Position numbers and translations under genes: made by a program. Below, piece after piece: positions 21,092-32,910 of a stretch of DNA of 64,000 nt; position 1 is the stretch's first letter; each line of letters opens with the position of its first letter. The notes beneath the pieces were generated by a model. That model saw only the letters and a program-made list of their open reading frames with translations. It was not told where the DNA came from and searched no databases. Source of the DNA: Phymatolithon calcareum (lineage: Eukaryota; Rhodophyta; Florideophyceae; Hapalidiales); contig OZ345365.1 of assembly GCA_977006965.1 (NCBI GenBank), forward strand, positions 2,666,001-2,730,000, read 5' to 3'.

Positions 21092-23062
21092 GTGTCTATT
21101 TTACGGAAATTTTCCCTCAATTGAGGGAATAAGATTCATTTAATTTTTTGCACATGAAAGCTTCTCGCTATCAACCGCATCAACAGCGCCAAGGTCGTAG
21201 AGGTCTTCAGCATGCTTAGTGAAGCAGTTCCTAACAGTAGAAATGTCGCTAATGTATATTGTGGCACTATCAAGCGCATTGCATGGGAAGCACACAATGG
21301 TCGAGGTCTTGCATTTTCAAGCTCTGCAGTTGTTTTGCACAACAAAAGTAGTCATCATGACCTCTTCAGTCATCATTTTATTTTTCTTAGGGTAACGTGG
21401 CGTCCAACACTGCTCTCGAATGCAAATGTACGCTCTGGGGCGACTGAACGTCGACAAGTAATGCGCGTGTCAAATGCGCTCGATGAGCTGCTCGCCCTGC
21501 ACTTCACAAAACCTTCGCTCCGTCATGTGCTGCCGGCACTCTGCATGGGCACCAGAGAATAACAGCCAGCTAACAACCTAGAAAATCGCCAGAAGAGTTA
21601 GATGACCCCTATGAACTATAGGCGCACTTGTTGAATCTCTGCAGAGTCAGGACTCATCAAGTATGAATCCGCACATGCAATGCGCCTTATACGGACATAC
21701 GCCGCCACAAGGCAGCACAGAACTGCCATTACGTGGGCCATCTCGCATTCAAAATCTCTTTGACACAGTGTGCTTTCTGTGGTCATTCATGGGATCGACT
21801 GAATCTTGACCGAGCGACCAGCGGTACTGCACAGAATACGTGTCGCCAAATTCACTTGATTGCACTCTTAATGAAATCAATCGGAGGTATTCGGCCACGT
21901 CATCCCTTTTTTTGAAGAAGAAGGGCCGGAAAATATTTCTTCGGCCTGGTAGACTTCCAGAAAGCGCTCTCAGCGCCGAACTCAACTTTTGCCATGAGGA
22001 CGAGTATTTTGAAAAACCTAATAAGCTCTGTCAGTGTAGTCTCTTTTCGACCCTTTCTTCTTAGCTTAACGGACGTCCAAGCAGCAAGTTTTCCCAGGTA
22101 ACTTGGGGAAACATCGTCACCATGCAATCGTACTTCGAATGAAGTCCAGTACCACAGTTCTCGGATAAGAAGTCTCTGTTTAGTGTGCGAAGTTTCTACA
22201 ACTGAGAGGAAAATTGTCCCTAGAACGGACATAGAACTTTCCGGTTGTACCTTGGCACCCAATGAGCGGTAGTATTCGGCTCGCGCTTGAGCGTGATGAC
22301 ATCAAGTTCGCGGTGCGATGATTGGTCCCAAGGGCCCTGTAAGACTTAGGCGAGAGAGCTCGGAAGAGGGCGTTTAGAGATTCTGAAGGTTGTCTCGAAG
22401 TCTGTGTGCCCTTCTGAGGAGCATGTGATCGCGACTGTAGACTATAAACGGGCGTTTTGCGATGCAGATTGGCAAGGATGATCACTGTAAGCAGGCCTGG
22501 GCGGTACCGCGCTTTTGCCTGTGTTGGCTCGGTCCAAGCTGCTCAGCGTCTGGAATGTCATCGTTAGCGTTCTTTGCCTTGACGTTGACAATACTGACTG
22601 TCTTAATCGTAGTCTTCTTCAAAGGATGGCGAATTAAGACCCATTTCACGCAATGTGATATGCACGCGCGACCATTGATTTTCTCCCCGAGTACATTCTG
22701 AGCCATACCACCCATCTTTTTTGACTTCGAAAAGGCTCCGCGTAGTCTGGAGCACTCTGCGAGACCGCGTACCGATGCTGCCTTCGTGTGTACTGATGTA
22801 CCGACCGCGCGCGGGCGGTGTTTTTCTCCTGGAATGGCAGGTCTGGTACTTCTGAGTGGCCAACATATTTTCGTTCCTAGCGCCGAACGAAGCGAATTTA
22901 AGGTAGTATTGTGGATAGTCCTCGAACAGAACATAGGCCAGGCTTTACGAATATGGCATGAGCGATCTGTTTCAAATTTGTTTTATGGATTTTTTCGAGC
23001 TTTCAAATCGCCCCTCAATTGAGGGAAACACCCTCAATTGAGGGGGTTCGTAAAATAGACAC
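21092..23062. mobile_element. TIR element flanked by TA, copy 1
   Basis: The left end GTGTCTATTTTACG is repeated in inverse at the right end. TA dinucleotides lie outside both ends (21090-21091, 23063-23064). Just inside each end is the self-complementary CCCTCAATTGAGGG, once on the left (21114-21127) and twice on the right (23012-23025, 23031-23044). The left 750 bp match 60182-60895. TA target sites suggest the Tc1/mariner superfamily, and a Tc1/IS630-type transposase end follows copy 2. No transposase is readable in this copy, whose ORFs are short and overlapping. Confidence 0.75.
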
Positions 23063-23428
23063 TAGATTTCGCGCTGTGCGTGTGTTAATTCACTGCCACA
23101 GCTACGTAGACGTATAGTACGGGTATGTTTCAATAAAAGTTCCGGACGAACAGTGTCATTTTTTTCCGCGAAACTCTTGCCATGATAACAGGTATGTATT
23201 CCTCACCTAAGATGCAATCATTATTGACCACGTTAGACGTTCGCCGCGGATCTGCAGTGTCACGAGTATTCCTCATAATCTGCCTTATTCCAGTGCACTG
23301 CATTTGCTCACGATACAAAAGATCTGTCATGGGGGCAGGACCTATTCACCAAGTGTGCTCCAGCTATACACAACGAAAAAACGACTCGTCATTTCCAGCT
23401 TTCTGCGCAACGTTTAGTCCTACAAGCT

Positions 23429-25631
23429 ATGCTACTTAGGTTCTCTCGAAACCACCCTGCGGAGTTTTCCAGTTTCCGATGGACAGTTCAGCTTCTCATC
23501 ACTGGCACGATACCCAAGTTTCGAGCATTTGCTCGTAAATGCAACGAAAAGCAAACTGAGACATTCTATGTCCGAACCACGCTGTACGATACTATTCGGT
23601 CTCTGCAGGAGGACATGTTGAAACTAATGAAGAGTAGAAACGGCCGCAAGCCACCAGCCGCGCAACTAGTCAAGCTCTACACCGGCAGCAAAGGAGATGT
23701 CGTCGCACATATGCTCTACACACTCGCCAGGATTGCCATCGTCGAGTCTCCAACAGTAATTCGTCATCTCGGAGTTATTCTGAACGACAAGAATCCGTTA
23801 GAGGCTTCGAAGCCAGAGGGGGCACCTTCAGATAAGGTAGATTGTCGGGTGTAGAGCAACCTTGTGACATGAAACACGTTTCTGAAGTCCACGGAGTGGA
23901 TGCGTGCAAAACGTCCCGACGCCGAGAACTACCAGGTGGAAGCATTGTACCGTCTGAAAAACAACCCGGTATTAATCAATTCAAGCCCTCTCCTCCGAAA
24001 CTGCTGGATGAATACTACATAGGCGCAATCTACGCATCTATGGAGATTAACAAGTTTACCAAAATGTTGGATGGAATGACCTGGCCCTTTTCAATGATGA
24101 CCTTGCGCCAGAATCACAGAACCATCCTGGATGTAAAGCTCAGACTGAAGAAAGACAATCCCAAAACTATTTTCCCGCCTCTTATGGAGGCATTCATGCG
24201 ATGTTGCCCACAGGTGGCGTACCAGAAAATGCAAAAGTGGCAATTCAGCGAAAACGATGCGACAAAAACCATTTGTCATTCTATAGCGCTCATAAACTCG
24301 CCACAGAGATGATTGAATGGCAGCTGAGATCATCGTGATAGAGATTTTACGACTGCGTTAAGCGCGAGCGTTTTCGTCACGCAACAGCAAATTAATGCTT
24401 CCAATGCCATGTCATATCCGTCTGAGCTTAATAACCAAGATGCAACTTTGGCTATGGGTACACACAGAGATAAATCTCAGTGGCTATCGAGCAACTTGAG
24501 CGATCTCGAGTTCGTTGGCGTCACTGTAGTCAACTCAGAATAGAAAGTTTTCGAATCTGATGTCATGAATCTGGAAGACAGTCAAACGTATGACATCATA
24601 CTCACATATCCGCCGCACTATCTCCAGGAGAACGATATTACTGAGTTTGCAATTTTGGCAAAACGGTTCTTAAACCAGGTGCATCTTTGCTCATTTTCAT
24701 CGATTGGGTGCGCTTCTTCAATTGGGTTCAACTTCTGCGCCATCAAAACTCTCGGATAATGAAACAACCCCTCGTCTTCATACCTGATACATCACAGATA
24801 CAGTGGAATCGATCAATGGACACCTCTCAAGGCGCATCTTTCACAACCCGATAATTTCAAAATTAACCACAGCTCGCCGTACATCAACACCGCTTGCTCC
24901 AATTCACACAAGTTTGCGATTATAGGTAATTGTCCAATGCCGTCACCACCTTTGCGTCGCCCGGAATCGACGCGTCCATTTATGCTTAACGAAGGATCCG
25001 CGTTTATCCTCGCCGATCTTATCCAAACGTTTCCCCCCGGCTGGATTCATAATGGATCCCTTTGGAGGAATACTAGGGAGATGCGGCGGCAATCACCACC
25101 CGAACGTGCACCCTTATGGAGTCCGACTCTGAGATGTTCGCCATGGCCGTAGACCGTCTTGTTCTTATTACAGCCTTTAATGATAGTCTATCGTCCAACT
25201 TCTCTACGGAGGAGGCATCACAAGAGACGGCACGACTGGTTCTGGAAAGCTTTATTGCAAGGATTCCAACGCCATCGAGAAAAAACGGTCTCTTTTTCTC
25301 GGACTCGGATTCTGATCCAATTCACACTGCATGCTCTCGCCAACAAAGAAGACTCGACTCTCTCCAGTCTTCTCCCCAAGTAACTTGAGAAAAATGTGCC
25401 TCCTCCTCATTTTCTCTGGCGTTGACGCGTCCGCTACCGGCGCAGTCTGCCAAAAACTTTTGCCATATTGAAGGGTGTTTAATGGGACAATCTGGCCAGA
25501 GAAACACAGCAACCGGGCAAAACTGTGACTCTTGCAAAAAACCGGTGCACTTGATATGCTGTGAGCGCATGCTCAATACGAAGGTTCACGATCATACAAC
25601 TCGGTTGTTCTGTACTGCGTGTTTCAGATGA
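23429..25631 (+). pseudogene. Beta-class DNA amino-methyltransferase + PHD-like finger
   Basis: Five readable blocks in shifting frames follow one another on the plus strand. 23429-23854 (from ATG) and 23842-24312 are unassigned and partly helical. 24347-24700 has one TAG and then FESDVMNL and YDIILTYPPHYL; Y-P-P-H at 24607-24618 occupies the position of catalytic motif IV (normally D/N/S-P-P-Y/F/W). About 24950-25075 contains LIQTF..PAGFIMDPFGG, the AdoMet-binding motif I, with D-P-F-G-G at 25055-25069. 25116-25160 continues MESDSEMFAMAVDRL, matching the E-x-D...A..R segment after motif I. Motif IV before motif I is the beta-class N4/N6 methyltransferase order. 25450-25631 encodes CHIEGC, CDSCKKPVHLIC and CTAC, a C4HC3 PHD-type zinc pattern, and ends with TGA. 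At least three frame changes and an altered motif IV say the copy is dead. It may be an element-borne or host chromatin enzyme. Confidence 0.6.
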
Positions 25632-27300
25632 GGTTGCTCCATTACTCATCACCCTCTTCCGTACCTCTCTAAGAAATGGCTTTCATATCACTATTTCTCA
25701 CTATCCCTTTCTTCCACTGCAAGTAAGCGATAATCCAACAGTACTCTTCTTTCACCAATTTTTTCTAATTCATCTGGACCTAATTTGTACAGTAGCGCAG
25801 ATTTTTAAGAGAGCGCAGATTATCGTGCAGTGGAAACTAAATTTCTCCATTGAAAGGACTTATTTCGTCGACTACTTTTCGCAAAAAGTACAACCTAAGG
25901 AGTAGGCGACCTCGCTTCCTTTCTTTCGTCTAGGAATTACCCAATACGTCTTGATCAATCTCTGACATAGATAGTAAGCTAGCTGTTACACGTGGTTTCG
26001 AGTATGTTTATGAGATATTTTACCTCATTCAGTTAGCCTGTCCTTGTCGAAACTGGCGGAAACTCCGAACGGTACAGCGACTGCACTATTTGCGGGAATT
26101 ATGTGTTCAATGTAAGCGACAGCTCATGGTTACATAAAAACACTCAACCACTGATGGCCCGCTCTGAATGACCGCGGAGCTCACGGGATTTCCGTCCGTA
26201 CATTTCAGTGGAGATTATGATCTGATATTTTTCGAGGACACGAAGCCCGTACCCATTGTTGCACTACGAAAATGCTATGATGTAAAAGAGCCTTCTTGTT
26301 CCAGATGATTAAAAGGACATGATAATGGACAAAAGAGCTTTTTCAACCACATAAATAGGCCGATACTCAGTTTAGTAGCCTTCCGCATATTGTTCCGATT
26401 TTGCTGTGGTACATATTGCCCCATGCTTTCCCATAGCAGCGTTAATAAATTACCCAATATCTATACCATAGATAAAATGGGCAGTGACAAATGTCTTATA
26501 TCCAGCCTAGAATAATAAATTGTGCGAAGGACGGATAAATTTGAATTTGAACTTAGGAAGCTAGAAGGTCGCTCGCAGAGAGGACGAGCTGAGTAACAGA
26601 ATTGGCCGGATTTTTGATGTATTTGTGAGAATCAGAAAAATACTCCTTATTGTTTCTTTCCCTTTTGTATAGCACATTATATCGCTGGGTGTGGAACTGT
26701 AGGGCTTAAGCGCTTTTCCCATTTACTAAACTATCATGAATAGGTTCCCTAGAGCAGGAACACAAAACATAAAATTTATGACAAAATAAAAATTTTGAAC
26801 CCTACAAAGCGATATGATACAAATATTAGTATCTTGTTTTTCTAGTACCAGGGGAATGTTAGAGCGGGAGTGCGCAGACCCCGCTATCATACCGATTGTT
26901 ATGATCGAAAATTTCTGCATGTGTATGAGACATTGCGAGTGGCGTCGTACTGTATCATAGAATCTTGCATGAAATAGAAGAGTAGCTGTAAGTTTTCTGG
27001 AAAATTGGGAAATCCCAATGTGAGAGATGCTCTCGTTGCAGGATACATTTTGTGGATAGATATATCTGGAATTAATGCTTACGGCCTAAGCGCGATGTGC
27101 AGTGCACAAAAGGGCCGTGTTAAGCGCCCTCGCATTATTTTCAACTTTCATTCGTAATTTTGGAAGCGCCATGGATGCGTTAGGCTAGTTCATCGAGGAA
27201 ATCTGCCAGCTGAGGCGGGATTCAAGGTTGCGTACGGCTCGGCGCTGCTAAGGAATAAGGAACCCGCGGAATCATCGTCCGAATCAAGCGCGTCGTCGAT
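25632..27300. other. Intergenic, AT-rich, nothing recognised
   Basis: Only short ORFs with no shared motifs. No inverted repeats with target duplications were found. Confidence 0.4.
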
Positions 27301-27423
27301 TGACCCGGCTTGCGCTCTGTTCTGCAGGACAGTTTCACGCATTGCGATGAGCAGATTAATTGGTTTCAGCTGTACGGTGATGTTTCGGCGGAAGTTTTGA
27401 CGCGCTTCACGTGGTCGGGCGAT

Positions 27424-28359
27424 GTTATGCACGACTCAGAGACAACAAACGGACCTGCGACGGGCTCTTCTGTACGGACCCATTGCGAAACTGTCGACAG
27501 GCAGGGAAATTCTGGTGCGGCTCCCACGACAACAAGGCCCGCAGCGCAAGCCGAGCGAGCAGTCACTACCGAGATGGATGCGTGCAGAACGGCGTCGAGT
27601 TCGTACAGGAGAGGCGAAGAACGTCCAAATGGACTTACTGGCTACCATATCCCTGTCAGCGGGCGATTGCCTAAAGAGGTCATCCGAGTGCTGAACAAGG
27701 AGTTGAAACCTGCAGGACAGGAGGTGCATTCAGAGGAGGTGATGATGAAGCTCGGAGCACAGTTCGGGGCTGCGAACATTCCGCGCTTCCGTCGGTTTCT
27801 AATTGAAAAGACCCGTAGGATCCGTCGTCACCGGAAAAGTGCTCAAGCGAGCTCTCAGATACCGTCCATCGACGAGCAGTGTCTGCATGAGATGCAGGTG
27901 TTTCTATTCCCCGACTCAATTGCGGATGAAATTTGTCCTACAATTCAGTGCGGGCTCAAGCGCGTTCTGCCGCTCGAAAATGTGGTCGGGTTAACGGACG
28001 TCGGTGGTGAGCTGTACAATCCTTTTCGTACGCCCTCAGGCTTAAGGGCTTTGCGAGTGTTTCAGTACTATTTCTGGACTCAGTTACGCTCTGAAATGAT
28101 CTCTCACTCGTCGGCAAGCACGACGCTGGCAAAACAGGGTGCTGAGAATCTGGAGATTCGCGTAAGCCTGCGGTTCCCGGACTCGCACGCACTATTTAAA
28201 TTCGGCGCGATATGCCAGTCCATGGCAGCTCGACGGTGCTGTTCTTCGGCGGGGAGAGGTCTCGCGCACGCTGTTGGTCGTCGGCAGATATCTGCCGTAA
28301 ATGAGCGCGTACGTGTTTTTCTCTGCGAGCGCCGCGACCGTTTTGGGTTTATTCGGTAA
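27424..28359 (+). CDS. Unknown 311-aa protein beside P-type transposase
   Basis: The frame is open further upstream but its first ATG is at 27424. It ends with TAA at 28359. The first third is rich in T, A, S and charged residues; the middle (RFRRFLIEKTRRIRRHRKS) is strongly basic and could bind nucleic acid; then comes a hydrophobic and aromatic stretch (FQYYFWTQL). I recognise no domain. It faces the decayed P-type transposase tail to tail and may be a second gene of that element. Other frames here are also open because the region is GC-rich, so its reality as a gene is not secure. Confidence 0.4.
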   Translation, partial: VMHDSETTNGPATGSSVRTHCETVDRQGNSGAAPTTTRPAAQAERAVTTEMDACRTASSSYRRGEERPNGLTGYHIPVSGRLPKEVIRVLNKELKPAGQEVHSEEVMMKLGAQFGAANIPRFRRFLIEKTRRIRRHRKSAQASSQIPSIDEQCLHEMQVFLFPDSIADEICPTIQCGLKRVLPLENVVGLTDVGGELYNPFRTPSGLRALRVFQYYFWTQLRSEMISHSSASTTLAKQGAENLEIRVSLRFPDSHALFKFGAICQSMAARRCCSSAGRGLAHAVGRRQISAVNERVRVFLCERRDRFGFIR

Positions 28360-28449
28360 ACTATCCAGTGTATTTGCAGTATATATATGCTCAGGGGGTG
28401 TGGCTTCTGATTTTCAGTTATGGTTGGGGCGCGCAGCTGCTGCTGCTGA

Positions 28450-31400
28450 TCAGACAGCAAGTTTTGTACGCATGGCAACATTGGCGTCTGCTTGTTGCGC
28501 AGTTCCTGACGCGAGCTCGTGACATCGATCGTTAAGCGTCGACTGGATACTTTTGCAAGACGAATTCGTGAAACGAATGACAAGTCTTTGAAGAACATCG
28601 CAGTTCGCAGTCGTTTCATGCTCGACCGCACAGTGTTTTTGAAATAGGAACGTGAGAATGACGGGCAGTCGGTGAGCTTTGTTTCTTTCACGGAGTGCTT
28701 GCTCAACAGCGTGGTGACGTAACTCTATGAGAGTAGCAAATGCACGCACAAGGGCTGGCACAGGGTATGTCAAACGGTCGTGTCTCTCAACTGAACGTAT
28801 ATCAGCGTACAATTCATCGGCTCGCAATGGCGATTAGCGAGGCATTGTCCACGAGTCTATTTTCCGCAAGTCGTAGCATGCCAAACGCCACTTCTCTTTC
28901 TTCGCGTTATGAAATTTCGTCGTATCGCCCTCACATGCAGCCTCAAGTCGAGCGATTTTCTTTGTGATCTTTCTACGCTCGATTGCGACGAGCGCACCAC
29001 ACAAGCGTGCAGTGATTTGACGTGTAGGCAGATCGAGCACCGAGGTGCTCGTCTGATTTGCGGCTCGAACAATAGCTGTTACTATCGATTCATTCTCATC
29101 GGCTCGTTGCTGCTGCTCCAATCTTGCTAGTTGTTCTGACGTCGTTGATGGCTGCAAATCTTTTCCGACGACGTTATTGGCAAGGAATATCTCCTTCAGT
29201 ATTTCCTCGATGCGTTCGGGCTCTAAATTAGACTTGAGCCTGTGCAGCAGTTTGCTACTGGCATTGCCGTGGAGTGGCGACGCAAGCCTTGAATAATTTG
29301 CTCAATACTCGGATTCGTGCTCCCGCCATTGGTCTGGCGGATAAATGAGAACAAGGACTCGAGCGAGTCTGTTGAAAGGTGGGTGAGGAGAACGTAGCCT
29401 TCAGGAAGAGCAGAACAGGTCTCTTGCCAGACCAAGCTACGCATGGCCACTGAAGCTGAAACAAGCTCTTCCCATATCGTAGATTTGTTATTTTTGCGGC
29501 CGTGCTCGAGCTGTAGATTGTACTAATCCTCATTTTCAACTATTAACTCCATGGACCACGACTCGTACGTCTTAAGCGCGGATGGAATAGGAGACTTACG
29601 CCGTAAATTGAAAGGCTTCGACCTCCCGACGTCAAACCGTGACCTTCCGTACTCGAGATGTAGCGCATCGAGTTCCTGTCGCTCGGTAACAGATTCAGCA
29701 TCAATCGGATTGCGGCTGAGCGCTGATATCACACGCGAACTGTAGACTGCCAGGGCCCCTGGAACCGACATCTTGCCCCACGAAATAAGGTTCACGAATT
29801 TGTCTGTCAGGAGGGGCTCTTGTATAGGCAGTCCACGAAGCTCGGCTGTTTTATCTTCGGCGCGCAAAGAGGCTATATGCTGCCACCGAAGCGGTACGAG
29901 CTGATTATCGTAGCTTACACACACATAGCGGCGCGCACTTCGCGTGGAGTATATGAGGTTGCGCTCGCGCTTTAACAAATGCGCAGAGTCGCCGCACAGT
30001 AGAACTCCTTTTCTCGAATATGGATCGACGAAATAGACGGGAAACCGTCGATTCGAAGACTGAATGCTTCGCGGTAGCTCGACGGGCACAGACGAAGTCC
30101 CGAAAATTGATTATGCTAAGAGGTTCAGCGATTGCTGTTCTTCCGTAAACAGGAGAACAATTTCTTCAGCACCTTCGGTATTCCTTCCGCTCCACGGTCA
30201 TCCGAATGCACCTGAACGCAATCATCATGAATATCCTTTCCGCCCGCTGTTCCTCCGCTCTCCAGCGGCTCCGTTAGATGCGCTGACGTACCTTCGCCAC
30301 GTCCAGCAGCCGCAAAAGATCTGAGACCTCTGATGACCGGCGTCGCGACATCGAAACAGAGAGCGGAAGGAATGATATTGCAACAGTCTAGACACTCGAA
30401 GAGCTCGTCCAGCGCGGAGAGGTCGTCGATTGCGCTGAACCCTGATGAGCACGGTACTACCCGTACGATATGCTTGACGCTTGTGTGGAGCACGGATAGC
30501 ATGAAAACCTCGGCTGTTTGCGCAAATTCCACATTCTGCAAATCCGGCTCGTCGGCCATGAAGTGCCCAATTTCGTCGCGCTGCGCGACGAGACCGACAA
30601 ACGTGTGAAACTTTATCCACGGCACGCCTTGTCTCACATGTATGCCATCTTGCTGGATGATAACACATCAAGGAAGACCTGGATGTGCGTCAAAGTACGC
30701 AGCTACCTTGCGGATGCAGGCAGATGCTGAGAAGTGCAAGTCACGAGCATCTATGCCGGCAACCCTCTGGATGGTTGCGATTGTTGGGGTCCCCAGCTCA
30801 GACGCCATAAATCGGTACGCGTGGAGGCCAATGCGTGCCAGTAAATGCGAGAAAAAAGCGACGTCCCCGTCCGACCATCGCCAGCGGTTTTTAGCTTTCA
30901 TGCTGTTCTCGAAGAGCGATGCCGCAAATCTTAGCCCAACCATCGGCGCGAAGCCTTTCTCAAACGCGCGGCGCAAGCATTCAGAGATTAAACGACTAGC
31001 AGGCGCTTTTCGAACACAATTTGCCAAACCGTACTCACCTGGGGACACAACATGTTCCGTCTGCTCATGAAATGAGTCCAGCGCGCGGCTCTGCGTCACA
31101 ATCGCTTGTCTTTGCGCATTATTACGTCTAATGCGCTTGTTTTCTTTTCTGAAGCGTTTACGCTCATTGTGTACCTGGGATAGTACATCGGCGGACTCTT
31201 TCAAGCGCTTGCGCCTCTGCGTCAGAATAGCTTGCTCCCGAGCATTCTCACGTCTCAGGAGCGTATTCTCCTGTCTTAAGCGTTTACACTCATAGGACAC
31301 CTGTGATAGTATATCGGCGGACTCTTTCAAGCGCTTGCGCATTCGCGAGGCGCTTCTCATCACATATAACGGCGCAATATCAAGACTTACCGCGCATACG

Positions 31401-31500
31401 GCGACAACGCTCAATCGACTCTCTGTCGTACTTTGAGCTTCATGGTGTTTTTTCCACTTGTATCATCTACGAGAGTCATCGGTCTCGTAATTGAGTTAGC
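28450..31500 (-). pseudogene. P-element-superfamily transposase relic
   Basis: Blocks on the minus strand, from the N-terminus: 31414-30668 is a coiled coil built from two 42-residue repeats, followed by RRAFEKGFAPMVGLRF and RWSDGDVAFFSHLLARIGLHAY, the helical segment before the catalytic domain in P/THAP9 proteins. 30637-30125 contains the RNase H-like part. 30089-29523 contains FVDPYSRKGVLLC, VPLRWQHI and PLLTDKFVNLISWGKMSV, the conserved DP.H..K / W..i / L..kh....KM pattern. 29450-29223 has LLTHLSTDSLESLFSFIRQ.NGG..NP, the C-terminal SQD-LE-FF-iR-GG-NP signature. 29157-28450 continues less clearly. Frames change between blocks. A GTAAGT near the 5' end could be a splice donor. No THAP finger or terminal repeats were found. 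Confidence 0.65.
31083..31340. repeat. 126-bp internal duplication (coiled-coil unit)
   Basis: GCGGACTCTTTCAAGCGCTT occurs at 31191 and again at 31317, an in-frame 126-bp spacing that duplicates a 42-residue heptad-rich unit (RKRLKESADILSQV). Confidence 0.8.
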
Positions 31501-31617
31501 ACCACCAGAAATCCTTCCAATTTCTTCCTCTCCGACAGCATTAAATCGAGCTGAGCGAGTGTAGGGCACACTACGGATACTGACAAGATATTCAGTGAAC
31601 CAATTCGGAACTGAGCT

Positions 31618-32058
31618 CTACAGAATATCCGCAGGCGATAACCAAGAGATTTTAGAGCGATGTCCGCACTGGACAACGAAGCGCTGAAGGCAAATGTTCA
31701 GTTTAGGCCCTGTTATGGAATCGGCATCAGTCGGCAATCGATCACTCATGAAGTTGACGTGCTGGTCCGGCGCGAGTCCGGCCGAAACGTGCCAGAACAG
31801 CTGACCAGCAGGACCAACACAGCTTTTGACATGAACCCATATAGTTTTGTCTGCAACCTTTGTACGGAACGCTAGATGCAACCCCACTGGAATATTGAGA
31901 TCAACTCCTGGTCGTCCTTTAGCCACTAGATATGACGACGGCGCCCAACTTTCGCTTGGTGCAAGAATTGGTGCATGCCCCGTACTGATAATGTAGATAC
32001 GTCTGCGGGTTGTGGAACCATTCTGCAGAACCACAGTACAAACTCTCATGGTGCTCAT
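31618..32058 (-). CDS. Unknown 146-aa ORF upstream of P-type transposase
   Basis: A true ATG (32056-32058) starts an open frame without recognised domains. It lies just upstream of the P-type transposase on the same strand, where such elements place their DNA-binding domain. However, the zinc ligand pattern of a THAP finger is not visible. It could be decayed element sequence. Confidence 0.25.
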   Translation of the reverse strand: MSTMRVCTVVLQNGSTTRRRIYIISTGHAPILAPSESWAPSSYLVAKGRPGVDLNIPVGLHLAFRTKVADKTIWVHVKSCVGPAGQLFWHVSAGLAPDQHVNFMSDRLPTDADSITGPKLNICLQRFVVQCGHRSKISWLSPADIL

Positions 32059-32180
32059 GCAAAGTCGCCACGACTCGCAGAGGTTAGCCCTTCCGTCTCG
32101 TACCGCGTGAAGCCTGCCAGTTGGCGACAGCAGCGCGTTTCATTCGCGCGCCTGCAGATTATCGCACTAAAAACATGATG

Positions 32181-32290
32181 AGTTTCGTCTGGTACACATA
32201 TGCCTTCGCATATTCCCGCTCTATCCGATGCTAGCGATTTGTTTCGCCTGGTGCACAGACACCTTCACATTTTCCCGCCATATCCGATGT
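32181..32290 (+). repeat. Two tandem ~57-bp units
   Basis: GTTTCGTCTGGTACACA...TATCCGATG at 32185-32229 is followed at 32240-32289 by a variant copy with several substitutions. Confidence 0.7.
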
Positions 32291-32528
32291 AAAGACATAT
32301 TTGCGCCAAAGGTACTGATCACCGGGCCACGACCACAGCCACACGCGAACAGGAACCGGTCACAGCCGTCAACATGCTAAAAGTACCGACGTAGCTCGAC
32401 AGCGTCGATTACGCAAAAAAAGGTTTATCACAAAATCCCATCAGTAGTTTTGGGAAAAGTAACCTATCACATGCGACCTCATCACATTTTCTCTCTAATT
32501 ATTTCCTGTAGCCCTTATGACACGAATC

Positions 32529-32563
32529 AGAGCCGTAAAAACTAAAGCAACCTTTACGGCTCT
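32529..32563. repeat. Stem-loop, 11-bp perfect stem
   Basis: AGAGCCGTAAA at 32529-32539 pairs with 32553-32563 across a 13-nt loop. Confidence 0.6.
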
Positions 32564-32910
32564 CATGTGAACTGTAATCCTACATCTCGTCGTCGATGTC
32601 GCCATGAATCGTTCCTATTGGCCGACAACTACCAACGTTCGATGGTTGCAACTGTGAGCACTTTGTTTCCACGGTATTTTTTGGATTCCGAAAATGTTCA
32701 TAACTTACCTGGCACAACGCGCACGTCTTTTCCACTAAAATTTATGTTACGTCAAATAGTTGCTTTACTCCCCCTCTAACATTCCCCTGCTAGTACTTTG
32801 TGGCGCACCAACTTCAGTATCTCATTGTACATCTTTGGGTATACCTTGTCTATTTCTACATGGTCACTTATTTTATTCTTAAATTCTGAGGACTTTTTTG
32901 TTTAAGTTTT

